From Proteobacteria bacterium ST_bin11 (GTDB lineage Bacteria > Pseudomonadota > Gammaproteobacteria > Methylococcales > Methylomonadaceae), in NCBI GenBank assembly GCA_002083615.1, contig MSXO01000065.1, forward strand, positions 1 through 32,121: a stretch of 32,121 nucleotides of DNA. The letters are read 5' to 3'. Positions 1 through 6,392 of this stretch are shown here, one piece after another. The position numbers were made by a program, and so were the translations under genes. Every line of letters starts with the position of its first letter. Position 1 is the first letter of the stretch. Under the pieces are notes generated by a model. The model had not been told where the DNA came from, made no database searches, and worked only from the letters and a program-made list of their open reading frames with translations.

Positions 1-130
1 ACGTCCTCACGGACGCACTCATACCCGCCTGGAAGCGGGTATCCAGTTTCAAGGATGGTGGCTTCGAGCGATCCTGCGGCCTGGATTCGCTCGCGGTCCG
101 CAGCTCCGGCAATTCATGCCGGAATGACGC
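1..130. repeat. REP-like dispersed intergenic repeat (composite)
   Basis: Two perfect hairpins lie close together: 21-28 with 35-42 (8-bp arms, atacccgc/gcgggtat) and 106-111 with 117-122 (6-bp arms, ccggca/tgccgg, running into ggaatgacg). The words tatccag (41-47) and ctggatt (81-87) are partial inverted copies of each other. The arrangement resembles the repeats that carry the words 'ccggaatgacg' and 'ctggat' and are scattered between genes in many gamma- and betaproteobacteria. No ORF covers it. Copy number elsewhere in the genome cannot be seen from here. Confidence 0.55.
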
Positions 131-295
131 ATCTATCAATGAATCTGACAAAGTAGAACTAAGGATATAATTAAATAGACTTAGGGTATTTACCCAAACC
201 GCCTTCCTTCAATTTTCGTAATGTACACGATTACCGGGTTTCCCTTCCATTAACCTCGTAAAAACTGTTCAAATCGAATCCGGTCAGAACGTTCC
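131..295. other. Short AT-rich intergenic segment
   Basis: This stretch lies between the left-edge repeat and the stop of the flavoprotein-like gene. It contains a small palindrome (gggta/taccc, 184-195) whose loop is too short for a good hairpin and which has no T-run. I see no convincing terminator for the gene that ends at 296. Confidence 0.3.
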
Positions 296-2230
296 TCATT
301 GTTTGAAATAAGTGTTATATGCATAACCGAGGGCAGTTCTGCCTTTGCGATCCTCCTCTTCAAGCCTGGCGTCCCAGTCGCTTATCTGAATCTCGCTGAA
401 CCCGCGCAATTCACCTTTGCGAGACTTAACAATTTCCGCCACAAGTTCGTTGGCGCGCTTAGCTTCAATATTCGGATAATGCACCGCAATATACAAAGCG
501 AGCGTCTGTTGATCCTCTAGGAAATTTATCCCTTGCAGTGTCCGAATATGCTGAATGTTATGGTGCTGGTTTACTGCCGCGATATTTCGCTGTATCCCTC
601 CTATCAATCGGTTATCGCTGACAGTTTCCGGCAGGGTCCGCTTCAAGCCGGTACTGAGCATTTGGTCTGGTGCGCTGCTTTTCGCGCTACTATTCTCCAT
701 CATCTTGTAATAACGGGCTGCTTTGACACGCAGTATAAAAGTGTGGCAAAGCTCATCAGCGAGTCTTTGGCATTGTTTGGCGTGCGTCAATTTTATTGAA
801 ACCTCCGTGTCGTCAAGCTTTCCAATCACCGCGTTAATACCTGTGTTGATTTCGGTCATCAAGGCCGTTATGTATGTTTTTTTCTTGGTTCCGTAGACCT
901 CGTCGGTCTTGCCCAAAAATTTGTCCGATTGCATGCCGGTAAATTTTTTAGCTCCAACATCATAGAGTTCCGGAAATTTTTTGTCGGCAACCTTTTTGAA
1001 TTCCGTCGTTATTTCACCCGTTTTCTTAATCAGTGTTTCGTATTCGCTATCCAAATAATTATGTGTTACTCCTCGCCCAGCCTGCATTGCCGCAGAGCCC
1101 ACCAATGTGATTCCTTCGGTTGCAGTCGAACCCTCAAGTTGTAGGCCGACAACGTGTTGCCAGGCACCACTGGATCCGACCTCGTCCATTTCACCAAACC
1201 GCTGATTGACATCGTAAATCGGCTCAAGTTTTATATCGCCTTTAACGAACGCAACGTGCTCAATGTTTCCATTATTGTTCTTCACCGATCGCGTCACCCC
1301 GCCACCCCGCTGGCCGACAGAGTAGACAAGGTAGTCCATCTGAAATATGTTTTTCCCGTCCGTTGTCACTGCAACGCGCTTACTGCTTCCGGAGCTTATC
1401 TTCATTGTTTGGTAACGTACGACGCAGCCCTTGGGCCTATCTTGCCCAGCTTCGTCTGCCGTGAACGTAGGCTTGATTCCGGATGCCTTTACATCCCACG
1501 TCAGTTTGACCCCCGGTTTTCCATCCCGAGCAATAAACCAATACACATCTGTTTTTTTATACCCTCGAGTCGCCGCCTCCATGATCGCATCGGTGCCAGC
1601 TGCCGGACCAATCACTCCGACAGCCTTGTTTCGCCCAGTTTTCGAATCTTGCAAACCGTTTTGAAATTGGTCCAGATCCATAACATATCTATTATTAAAG
1701 TCGTTGGTTTTCCTAAATGAGGCTACTTCATCCGGAACATGGTGATATTCGCGCTCGGTCTTCTCAATACCGGCACCCGTGGCGATAACTACCTTCTTGG
1801 ATCGGTAGGTGCCTTTGCCTAAGGTTTCTAGCAAATATGCCGGATCATTTGTATTCGATATGTCTTTTTTTACGGACGTGACCTCGGCATCGAGGACATT
1901 GTTCCGTGATACTTCTTGGATAATGGATTCATTAAGCTCGGCCCACCCTAATCGGTCCACCGGCTTAGTAAGCATCGAAGCCTTTGGCCCAGTACCATGC
2001 TCAAACAGTTGCTTCGCTTGATTAATATTCTCTATATAACGCCCCTTCTGATAGCCGCGATCTCCGGCCCAAGGATCATCCTTGCCTATGACTAAAATGC
2101 CCAGCGGCGGAAGTTCAGCCCGCAACGTATCCGCATGGTAAGTTCGAAGCGTATTCAAATATATCGCTGCTGAAGTGCCGCGACCGATGACAATTAGATC
2201 ATAAGTGTACGGAGCGTTTTCTATTGACAT
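296..2230 (-). CDS. Large FAD/NAD(P)-binding-like protein, last gene of the post-clpV block
   Basis: The 644-residue protein starts at ATG 2230 with a gagg ribosome site 8 nt upstream. Residues 11-25 form a Rossmann dinucleotide fold (DLIVIG-R-G-TSAA, GxGxxx type). ATG at 150-152 fits the 'ATG' motif of two-dinucleotide flavoproteins, and GVIGPAAGTDA (205-215) is a second nucleotide-binding loop. YLVYSVGQ (300-307) and ITLVGSAAMQAG (374-385) match the late strand and FAD-closing motif, but the usual Asp of 'GD' is Ser378. The architecture suggests a thioredoxin-reductase/monooxygenase-like fold. Residues after about 400 form a long, mainly helical extension of unknown role. There is no signal peptide or membrane segment. 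It is separated from the gene upstream by 591 bp, so it may have its own promoter. The substrate is unknown, and loss of the Asp leaves FAD binding uncertain. Confidence 0.7.
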   Translation of the reverse strand: MSIENAPYTYDLIVIGRGTSAAIYLNTLRTYHADTLRAELPPLGILVIGKDDPWAGDRGYQKGRYIENINQAKQLFEHGTGPKASMLTKPVDRLGWAELNESIIQEVSRNNVLDAEVTSVKKDISNTNDPAYLLETLGKGTYRSKKVVIATGAGIEKTEREYHHVPDEVASFRKTNDFNNRYVMDLDQFQNGLQDSKTGRNKAVGVIGPAAGTDAIMEAATRGYKKTDVYWFIARDGKPGVKLTWDVKASGIKPTFTADEAGQDRPKGCVVRYQTMKISSGSSKRVAVTTDGKNIFQMDYLVYSVGQRGGGVTRSVKNNNGNIEHVAFVKGDIKLEPIYDVNQRFGEMDEVGSSGAWQHVVGLQLEGSTATEGITLVGSAAMQAGRGVTHNYLDSEYETLIKKTGEITTEFKKVADKKFPELYDVGAKKFTGMQSDKFLGKTDEVYGTKKKTYITALMTEINTGINAVIGKLDDTEVSIKLTHAKQCQRLADELCHTFILRVKAARYYKMMENSSAKSSAPDQMLSTGLKRTLPETVSDNRLIGGIQRNIAAVNQHHNIQHIRTLQGINFLEDQQTLALYIAVHYPNIEAKRANELVAEIVKSRKGELRGFSEIQISDWDARLEEEDRKGRTALGYAYNTYFKQ

Positions 2231-2324
2231 TTTTGTATCCTCGTGGCACGGCTGCCTTTATCGGACAGGTAAAATTAAAACTCGGAGATCAATGAGGTCA
2301 AACTCCATTGATAATTAATTAGTT

Positions 2325-2352
2325 AAATTAAAGCACCAGGTAGCCTTGTCAA
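2325..2352 (-). promoter_or_regulatory. Possible sigma70-type promoter for the flavoprotein-like gene
   Basis: On the minus strand a perfect TTGACA (2352-2347) is followed after 16 bp by TAATTT (2330-2325), which matches TATAAT at only three positions. It lies about 100 bp upstream of the start at 2230, in AT-rich DNA. The -35 box is good and the -10 box poor. Confidence 0.3.
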
Positions 2353-2574
2353 ACACATGCTCAAAACTCCGTGTCGCTACTTTCGCAAGCACCCTCACTA
2401 GGAGGTGTCTCTTCCGTCGTCCTATTGCTTATATTTGCTTTGATACTATTCAAGTTCCGCGCCAAATATTATCAAGGCGCAAAGCAGCAACTTAACTAAT
2501 TGTTTTAATTTTGAGTTATTTGCATTCGTCAAAACGGGGCCAACATTTAACTGTTTAATATTGAAGATTACTCA

Positions 2575-2607
2575 TACGATATTTCGTTTTCTGCACGAAA
2601 TATCGTA
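2575..2607. repeat. Perfect 13-bp inverted repeat (terminator-like stem-loop or operator)
   Basis: Arms tacgatatttcgt (2575-2587) and acgaaatatcgta (2595-2607) are perfect inverse complements around a 7-nt loop. Neither side has a strong T-run, although the plus-strand side continues ctttatt. It lies about 215 bp past the stop of the gene at 2822 and about 345 bp before the flavoprotein start. It could therefore be a weak terminator for the upstream gene or a dimeric repressor site. Confidence 0.6.
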
Positions 2608-2821
2608 GTCTTTATTAATCAACAGGTTCAAACCCCATTGGCAGTTGCGGAAGGGTAGCGAATTGGGACAAAGTTTTGGCAACGAAGGGGGAGTTAATCA
2701 CCCTCGCCGCTTACATTCGAGCGGGAGCGGGGCAACGCATCGATAAATCGGGATCGGCGCGACGCCCCAAATGCTGGGATCATATGAAAGGATAAGCTCC
2801 GGTTATCGGCGTAGCTCTCAG

Positions 2822-3901
2822 TCAAACGCTACTAATTGCGTAGGCTTGGTAATCGTTACCGACCTTTTTCACCTTGAATTTAACTGCCTTGCTTTCCAGT
2901 CCTTCCGTATTTTCTCCGGTTGCAATCTTGAACAGGATGGTGTTATTGCCTGAACCTTGGTATTTCACCTTGAGTGTGACATTCCCTTCGCCCCATCCGA
3001 TTTTCGTTTTCTCCACAACTCCTTGTTTCTCACCACCCAAAGGTTCCCCAAAAGGAGCCCAATCAGGCTTGGAATGTGCCGCAAGAGGAGCTTTCAGATC
3101 GCGCTGAAATACATTGCCGCCTTGGTCGGTGAAATTCTTTTTGCTTGCGTGTTTTTCCTTCGCGTATTCTTTTATCGAAGTAGGAAATTCTTGGCTTGGG
3201 TCATTCCACTTGCGCGCCTCATACCGGCCTTTGAGATATTGGCTGAGCCAATAGTCTTGCTGAAACAAATGTTTGTTCAGAAAGGTCGGGGAGCGGCAGG
3301 TATTGGTGACCATATGTTTTGTGTAATCCGGATCGCTGACCCCGTGATTGAAGCAGTCGCAAAGAAAGTCCCAGAGGTATATCTGCTCGTTATTGCCATG
3401 ACCGGTATGGTAGTAATTGCCCTTACTTTTGTAGACGACCGAATGCGCATAGAGCGTTCTGATTTTCTCGGTAGTTTTAACTTCCCGAGCGATCATTAGC
3501 CACTGAAAACTATGACTGTGCTCCCCGTGATTGCTGCTGACCGCGTCCTTCCAAAATGCACAGTTTTTCACGTAGTCTATAAATTTTCCCGGATCAACAA
3601 AACCGGCATACACGATACCGACATGAGGCTGAAACCCTTGATTTACTGCCTCCAGCGCAATGGCGCGGGTCATCAGATTGGATCCCGCGCTACCTCTACC
3701 ATTGTGCTCGGAGAGCATAAAAGTCCAGTAATGCGACTCCAAGGTGTCGGACAATCGCTGCAAGGCTGGCTGCCAAAGACTTTCGACCGACAGGAACTCA
3801 GCGATCATCGCATAATCCTTAGCGTAATTTGTCGGCACACCAAAATCCTTTTCAAGGCGACTGGTAACGGCTTCCCGGTCTGTTTGTGTAATCTCTGCCA
3901 T
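2822..3901 (-). CDS. Unfamiliar 359-aa protein with HGEHSHSFQW signature
   Basis: I cannot name this soluble protein with confidence. It has no signal peptide or membrane helix. The most distinctive stretch is residues 116-136: FWKD, then NHGEHSHSFQW (124-134), which looks like a conserved His/Glu-containing active or binding site. YHTGHGNNEQIYLWDF (164-179) is a second His-rich, probably conserved segment. Residues 1-240 look mixed alpha/beta, and about 300-359 look like beta strands rich in Lys and Val. The first signature loosely recalls the LirA/MavJ-type effector family of Legionella, but that is memory, not a search. No good Shine-Dalgarno precedes ATG 3901. The gene follows the Cys/His-rich gene by 100 bp on the same strand, downstream of the T6SS cluster, so a cargo or accessory role is possible. 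Confidence 0.7.
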   Translation of the reverse strand: MAEITQTDREAVTSRLEKDFGVPTNYAKDYAMIAEFLSVESLWQPALQRLSDTLESHYWTFMLSEHNGRGSAGSNLMTRAIALEAVNQGFQPHVGIVYAGFVDPGKFIDYVKNCAFWKDAVSSNHGEHSHSFQWLMIAREVKTTEKIRTLYAHSVVYKSKGNYYHTGHGNNEQIYLWDFLCDCFNHGVSDPDYTKHMVTNTCRSPTFLNKHLFQQDYWLSQYLKGRYEARKWNDPSQEFPTSIKEYAKEKHASKKNFTDQGGNVFQRDLKAPLAAHSKPDWAPFGEPLGGEKQGVVEKTKIGWGEGNVTLKVKYQGSGNNTILFKIATGENTEGLESKAVKFKVKKVGNDYQAYAISSV

Positions 3902-4001
3902 AACTGTTGCTTTAGTGCTGGTTATAAAAATGGGAGCAACAAGCAGTGTACCCGCACGGTTTGCTTAAACTGCCCAATTAAGTTCAAAAAGCGCCAACAA
4001 A

Positions 4002-4922
4002 TTATCCTCCCAAGTGTATGACCTTGTATGAGTGAGTAGCGGGAGTGCCGCCACCCGCCGCAACAAAACTGGTTTTCTCAGCGAGCACCTGAACACTTGA
4101 ACCCATCGTCCACGCAGCGGAATCTTGCCCTAGTGAAGCATTGACTATGCAATTCGCTACTCCGAAGTTCCATGTCAAAAGCTTTTGGGTATTTAATGGC
4201 CAGTTGAAAGCAGCTGTTTCAGCTGTTTCGAACGAGCCGATGACTACCTGTTTAAAATTTTCCATCGTGATTCTGTCGAGTATGATGCAAGTATTCAATT
4301 GAGTCGCAGCGCCTTGCAACGGATTGTCCGGCCCTTTTCCGCTGGTACTTCGTTGCGTGGCATACGTCCCGGTTATCCCTGCGTCTACAAAAGCTGTACA
4401 CGCGCATCCAGGCATTTCGCATCGGAAAGCGTGCACGTTACAAGCACAGGGCGTGATGACGCCAACGACGGCAGACGTATTATGCTTGCAGGGAGTAGGA
4501 TGGCCACTGCCGGTTTTATGCTTTATTTCCTCGTGATGACACGTCGTACACTTGTGAGAAACCTGATAATGACCACAGGCGCACTTGTACTTTTCCGCAC
4601 GATGCTCAAGCGCTTTCCTGAGCTTTTGATTAAGTTTGGTTAATTCCGCTTTAAGCCAATAATCAAACTCCTTTCCAGGCGGATCACCGTCCGCCTTCGA
4701 TAAGTCGTATGCAATTTGCGAAACTTCCGCAGTTTTCTTTGAATAAGTAAACAGATGCTTTTTGAAAAAATTATTTTCAAATTTGATCATCAGATTAACA
4801 CCGCCAGTAGCACCGAATACCCACTCCTGATCAAGGGTAAGTTTTCTGGTGGGTTTTGTATCCGTTGTTCCAGTTGGGGTATAACTTTTATAGGCAACCA
4901 AATCTCGGGCAGTCTGTGGCAT
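4002..4922 (-). CDS. Unfamiliar 306-aa protein with central Cys/His cluster (putative zinc-binding)
   Basis: No known family was recognised. Residues 114-175 hold ten cysteines (114, 116, 125, 128, 145, 159, 161, 168, 173, 175) and eight histidines in 62 residues, arranged as CxC, CxxC-HH, CAC and CxxxxCAC. That pattern is typical of one or more structural zinc sites. The N-terminal third (about 28-60) looks like beta strands, with a charged helix at about 85-110. The C-terminal 130 residues, ending in a Gly-rich stretch (288-294) and HSYKVIHLGG, look like a beta-rich domain. There is no signal peptide. The start at 4922 has agga 8 nt upstream. It is the second of the genes after clpV, separated from the first by 342 bp. 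Two further cysteines (212, 258) lie outside the cluster. Confidence 0.7.
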   Translation of the reverse strand: MPQTARDLVAYKSYTPTGTTDTKPTRKLTLDQEWVFGATGGVNLMIKFENNFFKKHLFTYSKKTAEVSQIAYDLSKADGDPPGKEFDYWLKAELTKLNQKLRKALEHRAEKYKCACGHYQVSHKCTTCHHEEIKHKTGSGHPTPCKHNTSAVVGVITPCACNVHAFRCEMPGCACTAFVDAGITGTYATQRSTSGKGPDNPLQGAATQLNTCIILDRITMENFKQVVIGSFETAETAAFNWPLNTQKLLTWNFGVANCIVNASLGQDSAAWTMGSSVQVLAEKTSFVAAGGGTPATHSYKVIHLGG

Positions 4923-5264
4923 AACGTGTTCCTAAGTGAGTTAGTGGAGTTAGACTCAATGTTTATGGCTTTGTTAGATAAGGCACCTCGCTCGCACTAA
5001 GAGATGGGGCTTTGTATGCTTTACAACACCCTGAAAGCTGCCCCACTACCATCCAAATGCTTCATTCCACTACAGGCAATAATAATTTACCTCATCTAGA
5101 TAGCTTAATTGAGTTGACTAAAAATTGACGCCTTCAAGTTCCGTATATCGACACATTGTTAATGAACAATATAAAGCTGGCTTATACGACATCATTATGA
5201 ATAGCCCATATAAAACAATAATTTTTTACACTAGCAATCCATTATCCTGGATAGGCCTGATAAT
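4923..5264. other. 342-bp AT-rich intergenic region
   Basis: No ORF is convincing here. It holds a stem-loop directly after the stop of the upstream gene (5241-5264) and a perfect 6-bp inverted repeat attgtt-aatg-aacaat (5155-5170). The Cys/His-rich gene probably has a promoter here, but I cannot point to clear -35/-10 boxes. Confidence 0.35.
5241..5264 (-). terminator. Stem-loop abutting the stop of the His-rich gene
   Basis: Arms attatc (5241-5246) and gataat (5259-5264) pair perfectly and touch the stop codon at 5265. An overlapping palindrome tatcc-t-ggata (5243-5253) gives an alternative fold. There is no T-run on the minus-strand exit side, so it is either a weak terminator or a 3' end stabiliser. 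Confidence 0.35.
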
Positions 5265-6332
5265 CTACACATTGCTAGAATAAACAACATCATCAACGGT
5301 TTTTGTCCTGATCCCCTTTGTTTTATCTTCAGCTGACACGACTGAACTCTGATAAACCGCTTTTATGGCATCCAAAGCTGACTCGTCGCTCAGATCCACA
5401 AACAGACAGTCGTATTCGCCCGGTTTGTTTGCTATTGTCAAGTGTTTCCATCCAATTCCACCAGCGACTTTCACAATCGAAGAACTGGCGTTAGGGCCAT
5501 GATAATGCCCAACGACATCCCGAAGCAGTGGGTTGGAGCCCTCGATGCCAACCAGTAATGCGCAGTGCGGCGTTTTCCCCCACAACCCTCCCATCTTGCG
5601 CCATCCCGGCAGAAAGCCCAGATACATATGCCCGTGCCGGCCATCTGCCTTTACCTGTTTAGCATCAGATGTATACTGCAATGTCTGTGTGTCCCAAAAC
5701 TCACCGTACGGCGAATCCCGCCCCTGACCACCCAGCGCTATATTCAAGCCTAAATGCTCCATGCCCAATGGAAGCAATCTCGCTTCCCAGCCATGCACCT
5801 CGGCCACCTCTTTTATTCCATGAGACTTATCGGTCACTTCTCTAATGCCATGCGTTGCGTGGCGACTCTTCGCAAGTTCCATACTTCCTCCGAGAAGCCA
5901 CTGCATAAACGGGTCATCTTTTGCAAAATACACTTTCCTGTTTTTGTAACGAGGCAGTTGGATCAGAATTCGCCCACCGTGGGAAAGTGCTGTGGCTATA
6001 GTGTACGGCCAGGGTTCAAAGGAATCTGTGGGTGAGCGGCGATACCATAGAGGCCCATACTTGAGAACAGCGAAGAGTCTTTTTGTAACACAACCGTCCG
6101 CCGTTCCATCTTGACCCAGAGTATTCTGCCAATTCCTTATCTCAAATTCGAAGTCCCCGTCATTATTTTTCTCCCAAATATCCGCAAAACAGTTAGCAAA
6201 ATCGCCGATCTTAAATATACCAAGATTGTCATGGGTAGCGAGAGCTCCCGAAACGTTCTTGATTAAAAAGTGCCCTCGAAAGGAGTGCTTCTTTTCTATG
6301 ATTTTCTGAAATTTTTCTTTTGGAACCGACAT
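5265..6332 (-). CDS. Unfamiliar His-rich 355-aa protein, first gene after clpV
   Basis: I do not recognise a named family. The protein is soluble, without signal peptide or membrane helix. Residues 197-300 form a Gly/His-rich core: NIALGGQG (197-204), DGRHGHMYLGF (230-240), CALLVGIEGSNP (257-268), GHYHGP (275-280) and GGIGWKHL (291-298). The spaced His, Asp and Glu residues suggest a metal site or catalytic centre, which is inference. Residues 160-180 hold a short tandem repeat, HGIREVTDKS followed by HGIKEVAEVH. The ATG at 6332 has agggg 8 nt upstream. Only 60 bp separate it from the clpV stop, so it is probably cotranscribed with the T6SS operon. An effector, adaptor or other T6SS-linked role is possible from position alone. 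Confidence 0.7.
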   Translation of the reverse strand: MSVPKEKFQKIIEKKHSFRGHFLIKNVSGALATHDNLGIFKIGDFANCFADIWEKNNDGDFEFEIRNWQNTLGQDGTADGCVTKRLFAVLKYGPLWYRRSPTDSFEPWPYTIATALSHGGRILIQLPRYKNRKVYFAKDDPFMQWLLGGSMELAKSRHATHGIREVTDKSHGIKEVAEVHGWEARLLPLGMEHLGLNIALGGQGRDSPYGEFWDTQTLQYTSDAKQVKADGRHGHMYLGFLPGWRKMGGLWGKTPHCALLVGIEGSNPLLRDVVGHYHGPNASSSIVKVAGGIGWKHLTIANKPGEYDCLFVDLSDESALDAIKAVYQSSVVSAEDKTKGIRTKTVDDVVYSSNV

Positions 6333-6392
6333 GATGTTACCCCTGCGTCAAGAAAAAACTACAATCAACATGCTTGATTCAGCAGGCGAAAG

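Larger units (their letters stand above)
2231..2821. other. 591-bp intergenic region between two unfamiliar genes
   Basis: The half nearer the flavoprotein gene (2231-2575) is AT-rich and carries the possible promoter. A perfect 13-bp inverted repeat lies at 2575-2607. From about 2640 to 2800 the composition turns clearly G+C-rich, with no ORF of recognisable identity on either strand. The patch looks different from both sides and could be the remnant of an inserted element. Confidence 0.4.

Noticed and set aside
1154..1720. 188-codon plus-strand ORF inside the flavoprotein-like gene
   Set aside because: The minus-strand frame is longer and shows nucleotide-binding motifs; this one shows no family features.
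2957..3499. 180-codon plus-strand ORF opposite the HGEHSHSFQW gene
   Set aside because: It has no ribosome site and no recognisable motif, and it lies fully within a better minus-strand gene.
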